A model generated the notes under the pieces. It worked only from the letters and a program-made list of their open reading frames with translations. It was not told where the DNA came from and did not search any database. The position numbers were made by a program, and so were the translations under genes. Below are positions 1-7,590 of a stretch of 44,717 bases of DNA, one piece after another (positions within the stretch are counted from its first letter, which is position 1; every line of letters begins with the position of its first letter). This stretch comes from 13-2-20CM-68-14 sp046723355 (GTDB lineage Bacteria; Actinomycetota; Thermoleophilia; Gaiellales; Gaiellaceae). Location of the stretch: contig JBKOUJ010000054.1 in NCBI GenBank assembly GCA_046723355.1, positions 1 to 44,717 of the forward strand. The letters run 5' to 3'.

Positions 1-135
1 TGGATGCGGCAGTGGGGTTTGCGCTCCGAGCCGTGGACGTTCCTCGTCGGCCGAGACGGCCGTGTAAAGGCGAAGTTCGAGGGATCGGTGTCGGTTCACG
101 AGCTCGAGGGCGCGGTCCGGCGGTTGCTCCCGTAA
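1..135 (+). CDS. Thioredoxin-like (TlpA/redoxin fold) protein, C-terminal end only
   Basis: The reading frame is open from base 1 and stops at TAA 133-135, leaving the last 44 residues. The visible part contains SEPWTFLVGRDGRVKAKFEG followed by a final helix ending in RRLLP. This pattern of a conserved Pro before a beta strand, a DGRV turn, another strand and a closing helix is typical of the end of TlpA/redoxin-type thioredoxin folds. The catalytic CXXC, if there is one, lies upstream of the window, so function cannot be settled. The next gene starts 21 nt downstream on the same strand. Confidence 0.6.
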   Translation, partial: WMRQWGLRSEPWTFLVGRDGRVKAKFEGSVSVHELEGAVRRLLP

Positions 136-156
136 ACGAACGGATAGAGACCGCTC

Positions 157-1751
157 GTGGCACGGGCACAACGCGTTCGGCGCGCCTTCGAGGTCGCGCG
201 CGTCGCGCGGCGCGGCAAGCTGACCCGCGTCCTGCGCGAGGTCGGCGTCGTAGGCGACCGGCCGGCCACCCGCGAGAGGGCGCAGGAGTTCCGCAAGTCG
301 CTGGAGGAGCTGGGCGCCACCTACGTGAAGCTCGGCCAGCTGCTCTCGTCACGCCCGGACCTGCTCCCGGACGTCTACATCGACGAGCTCGCGAAGCTCG
401 TCGATGATGCGCCGCCCGTGCCGTTCGCGGAGATCCGGGGCACGATCGACGAAGAGCTCGGCCCGGACGCTTTCGCGCGGATCGACGAGGACCCTCTTGC
501 GAGCGCGTCGATGGCACAGGTTCACGCGGCCCTGCTCAAAGACGGCCGCGAGGTCGTGGTCAAGGTCCGGCGCCCCGGGGTCGCCGAGCAGGTCGCGCTC
601 GACCTCGACGTGCTGCGGACCACGGCCAGTTTCCTGCACAAGCGCTCCGAGACGGCGCAGCTCTTCCAGCTCGAGGCGCTCATGGATGAGGTCGAGGTCC
701 ACTTGCGCGCCGAGCTCGACCTCAGGGAGGAAGCGCACAACACGAGGTCGTGGGCTGCGCGATCGCCGACTTCCAGGAGCTGCTCGTCGCGAAGGTGGTC
801 CATCCCCACGTGACGGAAGAGGCGCTCGTCCTCGAGCGCATGCACGGGAAGAAGGTGACTTCCGAGCACGGTCTCCCGGCCGAGCAGGCTGAGCATCTGG
901 CGCGGGAGTTCTTCCGCGCGTACATCCGCCAGGTCACGGTCGACGGCGTCTACCACGCCGACCCGCACACCGGCAACGTCCTCCTGACCGAGGACGGTCG
1001 CGTGGCGCTGCTCGACTTCGGCCTGCTTGGAAAGCTCGACGACGAGATCCGGACGACGCTCTCACTGCTCCTGCTCGCGATTGCCCGCAACCGCGCCGAC
1101 GACGCAGCGAGCCTGCTGCTCGGGCTGTCGCTTACGACGCTCGACTCGGACGAGGCCGCGTTCGCACACGAGCTCCGGCGCAAGCTCCCGCGCTATCACT
1201 GGCGCCCGCTTGCCGCCATCCGGGCCGGGGAGGCGCTCGCTGACCTCCAAAGGATCTGCCTGCGCTACGGGATTCGCCTGCCGCCCTCGTTCGCGCTCGT
1301 CGGCAAGACGCTCGCACAGGCCGACTCGATAGCCCGTAGGCTTGACCCGGAGCTGGATCCGATCTCCCTGCTCGAGTACGAGTCCCGCAACTTGATGCTC
1401 GCCGAGGCCGAGCGCAACCTCGAGCCGGACCGGTTCCTCAGCCAGGCTTTCACTCAGCTCGGCCCGTTGACGCGCCTGCCGCGCCGGATCGTCCAGATCG
1501 CCGACCGGCTCGAGACGGGGACGCTGAAGGTCGGTGTCTCCCCGACCGACCTCGACGACGCGAACCACATGCTCGGCTCCATGGCGAACCGCCTCGGCGC
1601 ATCCCTGATCGTCGTCGGCCTGCTGGTCGCCTCGGCGCTGCTCGCTCGCGTCCACACGTTCGAGTGGGTCGCCGTCGTCGGCTTCGCGGTCGCGGCCGTA
1701 TTAGGCATCTACATGGTCTGGAAAATCATCCGGACGCCCGGTGAACTCTAG
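157..1751 (+). CDS. ABC1/UbiB-family atypical kinase-like protein, interrupted by a frameshift near 743
   Basis: Member of the ABC1/ADCK/UbiB protein-kinase-like family, membrane-associated ATP-binding proteins linked to isoprenoid-quinone or lipid metabolism. The first part, from GTG 157, has the family KxGQ motif (KLGQLLSSRPDLLP) and the loop ASMAQVHAA followed by VVVKVRRPG with the nucleotide-binding Lys. The rest carries the catalytic and metal motifs HADPHTGNVLL and LLDFG, and ends in two hydrophobic segments near the C-terminus. The two halves lie in different frames: family similarity leaves the 157 frame after LREEAHNT (about 744) and resumes at IADFQELLV in another, consistent with one missing base. 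Together they give about 530 residues, normal for the family. This may be a real lesion or a sequence error. Confidence 0.85.
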
Positions 1752-1806
1752 GAGCTCTAGGTTGGTAGGCTCGAGCCTGTTACTTCAATTTGTATAGGGA
1801 GGCCGA

Positions 1807-2655
1807 ATGGCGGAGAACGGATACGCGAAGCCCGTCCTCGTGACGACGGACTGGCTCGCCGATCACCTGAACGACGAGAGCGTCGCCGTCGCCGAGGCGG
1901 ACGAAAACCCGGATCTCTACGACGAGGGGCACATCCCTGGCGCAGTCAAGCTGCACTGGCAGGACGACCTCCAAGACCCCGTCGAGCGCGACCTGGTCGA
2001 CAAGACGACCTTCGAGCGGCTGATGGGCGAGCGCGGAATATCCAACGACACCACGGTCGTCCTCTACGGGGACAAGAACAACTGGTTTGCCGCCTACGCC
2101 TACTGGTACGTGAAGATCTACGGCCACGAGGACGTGCGCCTGCTCGACGGTGGCCGCCAGAAGTGGGCGGACGAGGGTCGCGAGCTCACGGCCGGGACGC
2201 CTCAGCCCGAGCAGGTGGAGTACAGCGCGACCGAGCGCGACGAGTCGATTCGCACCTATCGGGACGCCGTCAAGGAAGCGATCGGCGAGCAGACGAAGGC
2301 GCTCGTCGACGTCCGCAGCCCGCAGGAGTTCGCCGGCGATCTGATCGCGCCGCCCGGGTACGAGCAGGAGGGCGCGCAGCGCGCGGGCCACATTCCGACG
2401 GCCGCCTCGATCCCTTGGGCGACTGCTGTACGCGACGACGGCACGTTCAAGAGTGCCGACGAGCTACGCGAGCTCTACGAGAGCAAAGGGATCACGCCGG
2501 AGAAGGAGGTCACCGCGTACTGCCGGATCGGCGAGCGGAGCGCCCATACATGGTTCGTCCTCCAGGAACTGCTCGGCTACGAGAAGGTGAAGAACTACGA
2601 CGGCTCGTGGACCGAGTGGGGCAACCTCGTTGACGTCCCGATCGAAAAGGGTTAG
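1807..2655 (+). CDS. Thiosulfate sulfurtransferase (two-domain rhodanese, CysA type)
   Basis: Transfers sulfane sulfur from thiosulfate or a similar donor to a thiophilic acceptor through a persulfide on cysteine, in the cytoplasm. At 282 aa it has the two-domain rhodanese length. The N-terminal inactive domain includes YDEGHIPGAVKLHW. The C-terminal catalytic domain has LVDVRSPQEF, GHIPTAASIPW and the active loop YCRIGERS with Cys about residue 239. The CRIGERS loop is the form found in mycobacterial CysA-type sulfurtransferases. The ATG is preceded by an AGGGAGG Shine-Dalgarno. It stands alone and is followed by a strong intrinsic terminator. A role in sulfur or selenium handling beside selD is only inference. 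Confidence 0.93.
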   Translation: MAENGYAKPVLVTTDWLADHLNDESVAVAEADENPDLYDEGHIPGAVKLHWQDDLQDPVERDLVDKTTFERLMGERGISNDTTVVLYGDKNNWFAAYAYWYVKIYGHEDVRLLDGGRQKWADEGRELTAGTPQPEQVEYSATERDESIRTYRDAVKEAIGEQTKALVDVRSPQEFAGDLIAPPGYEQEGAQRAGHIPTAASIPWATAVRDDGTFKSADELRELYESKGITPEKEVTAYCRIGERSAHTWFVLQELLGYEKVKNYDGSWTEWGNLVDVPIEKG

Positions 2656-2688
2656 AAGCGCCGAGAAAGAACTCAGGAGGCAGTTTCC

Positions 2689-2715
2689 CGCTGAAAGTGC
2701 GCAGCACTTTCAGCG
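2689..2715 (-). repeat. 12-bp perfect hairpin, repeat family A (copy 1)
   Basis: CGCTGAAAGTGC, loop GCA, then the exact complement. Read on the minus strand the loop is TGC, matching the copy at 3898-3926. The two stems differ by compensatory changes (T-A versus C-G, and G-C versus A-T), so pairing rather than primary sequence is kept. The two copies lie on either side of selD. Confidence 0.75.
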
Positions 2716-2741
2716 GCCCATCTCCTCCTCTCCCCTGACAG

Positions 2742-2769
2742 GGCGGCGGCTTCGGTCGCCGCCTTTTTT
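2742..2769 (+). terminator. Intrinsic terminator after the sulfurtransferase gene
   Basis: Stem GGCGGCG / CGCCGCC (2742-2748 with 2757-2763), 8-nt loop containing TTCGG, then six T residues (2764-2769). This is the clearest rho-independent terminator in the window and separates the rhodanese from selD. Confidence 0.92.
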
Positions 2770-2861
2770 GCGCAGAAGCGGGAATACCGCCACCCGCTGA
2801 AACGTCTGTGGACGAAGAGGAGACAAGTGCCTACAGTTCCGCGAACCGAATCGAGGGCCTA

Positions 2862-3899
2862 ATGGATCTCGGAGCCACCGGAGTCAAGCTCACCGACCTC
2901 GCCTCCTGCGGAGGCTGTGCAGCCAAGTACTCGGCTGCGCGCCTCGAGGAGCTGCTTGCGGGCTTCGTGCCCGTAGACGCCGAAAACCTGCTCGTCGGCC
3001 TCGCGCCGGCCGACGACGCGGCGGTCTACCGGCTCGACGACGAGCGCGCGCTGATCTTCACGCTCGACTTCTTCCCCCCGGTCGTCGACGACCCGGCTGA
3101 CTACGGGGCAATCGCCGCGACGAACGCCCTGAACGACGTCTTCGCGATGGGTGGCGCGCCGCTGCTCGCACTCTCGATCGCGGCGTTCCCGGAGGAGCTG
3201 CCGACCGAGATCCTGGCGCGCATCTTCGCGGCCGCAGACGCACAGGTTCGGGCGTCGGGGGCGCTGCTCGCGGGCGGGCACACGATCCGCGACGCCGAGC
3301 CAAAGTACGGGCTCGCCGTCATCGGCACCGCCCACCCAGAGGCGATCTGGCCGAAGAACGGGGCGCGCCCCGGCGACGCGCTGTTCCTGACGAAACCCCT
3401 CGGAACGGGCCTGATCATGAGCGGGCACAAGAATGGCCTGACCGGCTCCCAGCCGCTCGAGCGCGCCGTCCAGTGGATGCGAACGCTCAACAAGGACGCG
3501 GCCGAGCTGCTCCGCGCGCGCACGCCGAACGCCGTCACCGACGTGACAGGGTTCGGGCTCTTCGGGCATGCGCACGAGGTCGCCGAGCGGAGCGGAGCCC
3601 GGCTCGTGCTCGAGTGGGAGCGCCTGCCTGCGATCGACGGCGCCCTCGACCTGGCACGGAAGGGCGTGCGCACGAGCGGCGACCCGCGCAACCGCGATTT
3701 CGCGGCTGCGCATGTCACCCTCGACGGTACGCCCGAGGCGATCGTCGCGCTCGGCTTCGATCCCCAGACGGCGGGCGGGCTGCTCGTCTCGCTGCCGTCC
3801 GAGCAGGGCCCCGCGCTCGAGGCGGAGTTCGGGGCGCAGCGGCTCTTCATCCGCAGGATCGGCCGAGTCGAGGAGGGCTCCGGAGTCACGGTGGCTTAA
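2862..3899 (+). CDS. selD: Selenide, water dikinase (selenophosphate synthetase)
   Basis: Makes selenophosphate from selenide and ATP, the selenium donor for selenocysteine and selenouridine. The glycine-rich N-terminus has SCGGCAAK: Cys19 and Lys22 occupy the positions of the catalytic Cys/Sec and Lys of the family, so this is a Cys form. AIR-synthase-like domains follow, with DDAAVY, TNALNDVFAMGG, AGGHTI, VTDVTGFGLFGHAHE and PQTAGGLL. The ATG at 2862 gives 345 aa, a normal length; an in-frame GTG at 2808 has no ribosome site and adds a non-conserved stretch. No selA, selB or selU is present nearby, so which selenium pathway it feeds is unknown. It is flanked by family A hairpins. Confidence 0.92.
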   Translation: MDLGATGVKLTDLASCGGCAAKYSAARLEELLAGFVPVDAENLLVGLAPADDAAVYRLDDERALIFTLDFFPPVVDDPADYGAIAATNALNDVFAMGGAPLLALSIAAFPEELPTEILARIFAAADAQVRASGALLAGGHTIRDAEPKYGLAVIGTAHPEAIWPKNGARPGDALFLTKPLGTGLIMSGHKNGLTGSQPLERAVQWMRTLNKDAAELLRARTPNAVTDVTGFGLFGHAHEVAERSGARLVLEWERLPAIDGALDLARKGVRTSGDPRNRDFAAAHVTLDGTPEAIVALGFDPQTAGGLLVSLPSEQGPALEAEFGAQRLFIRRIGRVEEGSGVTVA

Positions 3900-3926
3900 G
3901 CCGAAAATGCTGCGCATTTTCGGCTT
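3898..3926 (+). repeat. 13-bp perfect hairpin, repeat family A (copy 2)
   Basis: AAGCCGAAAATGC, loop TGC, then the exact complement, starting inside the selD stop codon. It shares the frame GC-Y-GAAA-R-TGC-TGC-GCA with copy 1 (2689-2715), with compensatory stem changes. There is no T-run, so it is more likely a dispersed structured repeat or mRNA 3' end than a classic terminator. Confidence 0.75.
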
Positions 3927-3974
3927 GGCTAGGTTGTCCCATCGCTTCGCTCGGGAGACCCGGGAGACGAGTTG

Positions 3975-4520
3975 ATGGAAACCAAGAGAGGGATGATCCA
4001 CGGGCGGTTCCAGCCGTTCCATAACGGACACCTCGAGTACCTACGCGGCGCCGCCGATCGCTCCGACGAAGTGTGGATCGGGATCACCAATCCCGACCCT
4101 GAGCGGATCAAGCCGGAGGCGAGCGACCCGCTCCGTCATTTGCCCGAGTCGAATCCGTTCTCCTACGCCGAGCGCCTCCTGATGGTGAAGGCAGCAGCCG
4201 CCGACCTCGGGCTCGAGCCGGAGACCGTGCACGTGATTCCCTTCCCCGTCAACGAGCCGGAGCTGTGGCCGGCTTACGTGCCCGAAGGCGTGACGCAGTA
4301 CCTGCGTCTCTTCTCCGCGTGGGGCGGCACGAAGCTCGAGCGCCTGCGCGAGGCCGGCTACGAGGTTGTGATCCTCGACGAGGGCGCCGAGAAGCAGCTC
4401 TCGGGCATCGAGGTCCGCGAGGCGCTGCGCGAGGGCGGCGACTGGGAAGCGCTCGTCCCGGTCGGCGTCGCCCGCGTTCTGCGTGAGCTATACGACTCGC
4501 GGAACGTAAAAACGCTGTAA
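3975..4520 (+). CDS. Nicotinamide-nucleotide adenylyltransferase-like nucleotidyltransferase (archaeal NMNAT type)
   Basis: Cytidylyltransferase-like Rossmann enzyme expected to join a nucleotide monophosphate to a substrate; the closest pattern is archaeal-type NMN adenylyltransferase (NMN + ATP to NAD+ and PPi). The nucleotide-binding signature GRFQPFHNGH lies at residues 10-19, and the second family motif, ISGT-like, appears as LSGIEVREAL near residue 143. At 181 aa the length fits. The ATG at 3975 is preceded by a GGAGA tract. It sits 75 nt after selD across a hairpin, so co-transcription is possible but not proven. Substrate (NMN or another nucleotide) cannot be read from sequence alone. 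Confidence 0.8.
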   Translation: METKRGMIHGRFQPFHNGHLEYLRGAADRSDEVWIGITNPDPERIKPEASDPLRHLPESNPFSYAERLLMVKAAAADLGLEPETVHVIPFPVNEPELWPAYVPEGVTQYLRLFSAWGGTKLERLREAGYEVVILDEGAEKQLSGIEVREALREGGDWEALVPVGVARVLRELYDSRNVKTL

Positions 4521-4586
4521 GCGAGCGCGACTTTTCGGCCGCTGCGTCGTTTCAACAGACGTCGCTATGAGAAGGGGTCAGGTGCC

Positions 4587-5465
4587 ATGAAGAAGCTCTT
4601 CATCCCATTCATCGCCGTCGCTGCTGTTGCAGTCGGCGCCATGCCGGCCGCACCGGCGACTACGGCGACAGTCCAGGTCAATATCAAGGCTAGTTCGTTC
4701 GCCCCCTCGATCAAGACGATCAAGACCGGGGACTCAGTCAAGTGGGTGAACGTCGACACAAAGAACCACCAGGTCGTCTCGAACAACGGCTCGTTCGTCT
4801 CGCCGATCCTCGGCCCCGGGAAGACCTACTCGCATCAGTTCAGGGCCGCCGGGACGTACCGTTACCACGATGGTCTGAACCCGACTGTACGAGGCACGAT
4901 CAAGGTAAGCGGGCCGGCTCCCGCGGTCACGGCAGGCGTCTCGCTGCCGATCATCGTCTACGGGCAGGGGGTCTCCCTCTCAGGGACCGTCTCGAACGGG
5001 CAGGCCAACGAGAAGGTGACGATCTATCAGCAGCCGTATCCGCAGACCTCGTTCGCCGAGATGACTACGGTGCTGACCACCGCCGGCGGCGCGTGGAATC
5101 TCGTCCTGTCGCCGTCGCCGAAGATCTTCACGAACTACCAGGCGAAGTGGAACGGTCGGACGAGCGTCACAGTCGGCGTCTTGGTTCGCCCCCGGATTAG
5201 GCTCTTCTACCGGAACGGCAGATTCACGACGGCCGTCCAGTCGGCAACATCGCACGCTCGCCGTTCGGTGCAAGCGCAGCGCCTCTCGCGGTTCGGGCAG
5301 TGGGTGACGCTGAAGAAGGTCCGCCTCGGCGGCAAGTCGACCGCCGTCTTCCGGTTGACGCTGCCGAAGGGTAGGTCGCACATTCGCATCGCCATGTCCG
5401 TCAATCAGGCGGGCGGAGGATATCTCGCCGGGTTCAGCCCGACGATCACAGTTCGGCGCCGCTAG
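4587..5465 (+). CDS. Secreted cupredoxin-fold protein lacking copper ligands, with beta-rich C-terminus
   Basis: Signal peptide MKKLFIPFIAVAAVAVGAM, cut around AAPA. Residues about 30-110 form a plastocyanin-like domain (SFAPSIKTIKTGDSVKWVN, KNHQVVS, then GTYRYHDGLNPTVRGTI). In copper-binding relatives the last strand reads YHCGIHPFMKG. Here Cys, His and Met are replaced by Asp, Asn and Val, so only the first His (NHQVV) is left and type-1 copper binding is very unlikely. Residues about 115-292 are a beta-rich, Ig-like region rich in Arg and Lys near its end. A good Shine-Dalgarno (AAGGGG) precedes the ATG. The role is unknown; it is probably a cell-surface or secreted structural protein. Confidence 0.85.
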   Translation: MKKLFIPFIAVAAVAVGAMPAAPATTATVQVNIKASSFAPSIKTIKTGDSVKWVNVDTKNHQVVSNNGSFVSPILGPGKTYSHQFRAAGTYRYHDGLNPTVRGTIKVSGPAPAVTAGVSLPIIVYGQGVSLSGTVSNGQANEKVTIYQQPYPQTSFAEMTTVLTTAGGAWNLVLSPSPKIFTNYQAKWNGRTSVTVGVLVRPRIRLFYRNGRFTTAVQSATSHARRSVQAQRLSRFGQWVTLKKVRLGGKSTAVFRLTLPKGRSHIRIAMSVNQAGGGYLAGFSPTITVRRR

Positions 5466-5492
5466 GGGTCAGTGGCGCCGGAGTACCGCGGA

Positions 5493-5523
5493 GGGCGGCT
5501 TGAAGAAGCCGCCCTTCGTGTTT
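5493..5523 (+). terminator. Intrinsic terminator after the cupredoxin-like gene
   Basis: Stem GGGCGGCTT (5493-5501), loop GAAG, complement AAGCCGCCC (5506-5514), followed by TTCGTGTTT. It lies directly upstream of the apgM -10 hexamer and so isolates the two units. Confidence 0.8.
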
Positions 5524-5539
5524 GGTCTAGCCTCCGCGC

Positions 5540-6763
5540 GTGCTCCCGATCGTCCTCGTGCTGATCGACGGGCTCGGCGATCGCGCGCACGAGATGCTCG
5601 GCGGACGGACGGCGAGCGAAGCGGCCGCGACCCCGAACCTCGACGCGCTCGCCGCGGGCGGCTCCTGCGGAGTGCTCTACGGCGTCGGCCCGGGTCGCGC
5701 GCCCTCGAGCGAGGTCGCCCACTGGGCCATGCTCGGCTACCAGGCCAGCGAGTTTCCGGGCCGGGCTGTCTTCGAGGCGCTCGGCCGTGGCCAGGAGGTG
5801 CGCGTCGAGCACGTCTTCGCGTACGCGGCTCTTCGACCCGCCGAGCGGCGGGACGACGGCTGGTGGCTGACCGGGCGGCCCGACCCGGGGCGCGACGCCG
5901 ATCTCGCCGGGGAGCTGGTAGCGCGCTGCGACCGGATCGAGATCGACGGGCTCTCGTTCTCCCTCGAGCACCTGTGGCGCGGCGAGTCGGTGCTGCGGAT
6001 CGGCGGCGGAGCCGACGAGCGGGTCACTGACTCGGACGCCTTCTTTCGTGACCGCCATCCGATGCTGCGCCCGCGCCCATTGGTGCGGGAGGCGGAGCGG
6101 ACGGCCCGCGCGTGCGAGGAATGGAGCCGCGAGGTGATGCGGCGGCTCGAGGGGGAGCGCTTCAACGCGATCACGCTGAAGTGGTTCGGGCGGCCGCGCC
6201 CGCTGCCGAGCTTCCGCGAGCGGCATGGGATCGACGGCGCGTTCGCGGCGGAGTCGGCCTTCCTACGCGGCCTCGGCCGGTGCCTGGGCCTCCAGCCCGT
6301 CGAGGCAGGCCTCGACGCCGCGCTCGTTGCGGAGCGGCTCGACGCCGGCGACACCTTCGTCTACGTGCACGACAAACGGGTCGACGAAGCCGGGCACACG
6401 AAGGATCCGCGCCGCAAGCAGTCGGCGGTCGAGGAGATCGATGGGCTGCTCACGGACCTGGCGACGGATCGCGCGATCGTCTGCGTAACGGGCGACCATG
6501 CGACCCCCGCTTCGTCGGAGGTCATCCACTCGGGCGATCCCGTGCCGGTCGTCATCGCGGGTCCTGGCGTTCGCGCCGATCCCGTCACGAGCTTCGGCGA
6601 GCTCGACTGCGCAGCGGGGATCCTTGGACAGTTGCGCGGGCCGGACCTGATGCCGGTGCTCCTGAACGCGGCCGACCGGCCGCTCTTCCTCGGCTCGCGC
6701 CCGACGACCATCGAAGGTGCGGACGGCTATCCGGCGCCGGAGCTGCTCGAGCCGCTCACTTGA
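5540..6763 (+). CDS. apgM: 2,3-bisphosphoglycerate-independent phosphoglycerate mutase, archaeal type
   Basis: Interconverts 3- and 2-phosphoglycerate in glycolysis; member of the alkaline-phosphatase superfamily with two bound metals. Visible motifs in order: LIDGLGDR (first metal Asp), TPNLDAL, a Ser-bearing segment PSSEVAHWAMLGY that aligns with the phosphorylated Ser region, FVYVHDKRVDEAGH, VTGDHATP and an IHSGDPVPV segment. The length of 407 aa matches ApgM rather than the 510-aa GpmI. The GTG start at 5540 has no Shine-Dalgarno but has TAGCCT 6 nt upstream, so the mRNA is probably leaderless. The 3' end overlaps the convergent methyltransferase by 8 nt. Confidence 0.88.
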   Translation: MLPIVLVLIDGLGDRAHEMLGGRTASEAAATPNLDALAAGGSCGVLYGVGPGRAPSSEVAHWAMLGYQASEFPGRAVFEALGRGQEVRVEHVFAYAALRPAERRDDGWWLTGRPDPGRDADLAGELVARCDRIEIDGLSFSLEHLWRGESVLRIGGGADERVTDSDAFFRDRHPMLRPRPLVREAERTARACEEWSREVMRRLEGERFNAITLKWFGRPRPLPSFRERHGIDGAFAAESAFLRGLGRCLGLQPVEAGLDAALVAERLDAGDTFVYVHDKRVDEAGHTKDPRRKQSAVEEIDGLLTDLATDRAIVCVTGDHATPASSEVIHSGDPVPVVIAGPGVRADPVTSFGELDCAAGILGQLRGPDLMPVLLNAADRPLFLGSRPTTIEGADGYPAPELLEPLT

Positions 6764-7571
6764 TCCCGACGCGAAGGCGGTAGCAGAGCATTGCCGGCCA
6801 GGTTCGATCGCCGAGCACCCGCATAGCCGTCTCGCGCAAGACCTCGAACGTCTCGTCGACGCGCTGCGCCTGTCCGCCGAAGATCTCGCGCGGGCCGCCG
6901 AGGCTCTCGGCGAGCCCGATCGTCCCTTCGGCGTCGGTTTCCCACCAGCCGTGCGCGAGAACCTCACGCGCGTAGCGGAAGTGTCCGCTCGCCCGGATCT
7001 GCTCGAGATGCTTCGCCTTCGGCCAGGACGACGCACCTGCGCGAAGGCCAAGCCGTTCGCGTGCCTCGTGGCGCGCCTCGAACAGCGCAGCGAAAGCGGC
7101 GTCGACTTCGGGCTCGACGACCGGCGGCACGTCGTAATCGCAGGCGGCAAAAACGCCGCCCGGCCGCAGGAGCCGTGCCCCTTCGGCGAGGACCGGCTGC
7201 GGCTCCATCCAGTGGAACGCCTGGCAGGCGGTGACGAGGTCCGCTTCTCCCCCGGGCAGCCCGGTGTCGGATGCGTACGCCTCGATGTAGCGAACATTCG
7301 TCTGAGCGGTCGCCGCGCGCGCCCGCTCGACCATGCGCGGGTTCGGCTCGACGCCGACGATGCCCTCCGCGCGCTCTGCCCAGGCGCGGGTCGAAAGCCC
7401 CGTGCCGCAACCGAGATCGACGACGACGCTGGGCCGCGCGGTCCCGGCCACGTGAGCGAGGACGTCGAGCACCTCCATCGGCGGCGCCGGCCGGTAACGG
7501 TCATAGACGCCTGCGAACCCTTCGCCGAGGTAGCCGGATCGATCGATCAGCCGTTGGGAGAACTCCGACAC
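6756..7571 (-). CDS. SAM-dependent class I methyltransferase
   Basis: Rossmann-fold methyltransferase of the Methyltransf_11 type. SAM-binding motif I is VVVDLGCGTGLSTRAWA, motif II is VGVEPNPRMVERAR, followed by an acidic loop YASDTGLPGGEADLV and a segment with AFHWM that is common in small-molecule methyltransferases of this group. With the GTG start at 7571 it is 271 aa; the frame is open further upstream, but that would run into ctaA. It is divergent from ctaA with only 16 bp between start codons. The substrate cannot be predicted. Confidence 0.8.
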   Translation of the reverse strand: MSEFSQRLIDRSGYLGEGFAGVYDRYRPAPPMEVLDVLAHVAGTARPSVVVDLGCGTGLSTRAWAERAEGIVGVEPNPRMVERARAATAQTNVRYIEAYASDTGLPGGEADLVTACQAFHWMEPQPVLAEGARLLRPGGVFAACDYDVPPVVEPEVDAAFAALFEARHEARERLGLRAGASSWPKAKHLEQIRASGHFRYAREVLAHGWWETDAEGTIGLAESLGGPREIFGGQAQRVDETFEVLRETAMRVLGDRTWPAMLCYRLRVGIK

Positions 7572-7590
7572 GAGTACGCTGATTCTCGTG
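7569..7590. promoter_or_regulatory. Divergent start region with mirrored CACGAG/CTCGTG
   Basis: CACGAG and CTCGTG (7569-7574 and 7585-7590) form an inverted repeat with a 10-bp spacer. The minus GTG of the methyltransferase and the plus GTG of ctaA lie at its two ends. The spacer includes TACGCT, a -10 candidate for ctaA. It could be a shared operator or a by-product of two similar start contexts. Confidence 0.35.

Larger units (their letters stand above)
2656..2769 (+). ncRNA. Structured 3'UTR or candidate small RNA ending in an intrinsic terminator
   Basis: The 114 nt after the sulfurtransferase stop fold into several elements in series: AGGAGG (2675-2680) can pair with the CTCCTCCT tract at 2721-2728, enclosing the perfect hairpin 2689-2715; then CCCTGACAGGG; then the terminator. 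This may be only an elaborate 3'UTR. No promoter is evident and no known RNA family was recognised. Confidence 0.3.

Noticed and set aside
2656..2861. A tRNA-Sec (selC) near selD
   Set aside because: Looked on both strands for an extended acceptor stem and a TCA anticodon loop; the structure here is a hairpin plus terminator, not a tRNA.
2808..2861. An upstream GTG start for SelD
   Set aside because: No ribosome site in frame, and the added 18 residues do not resemble the family; ATG 2862 gives the expected N-terminus.
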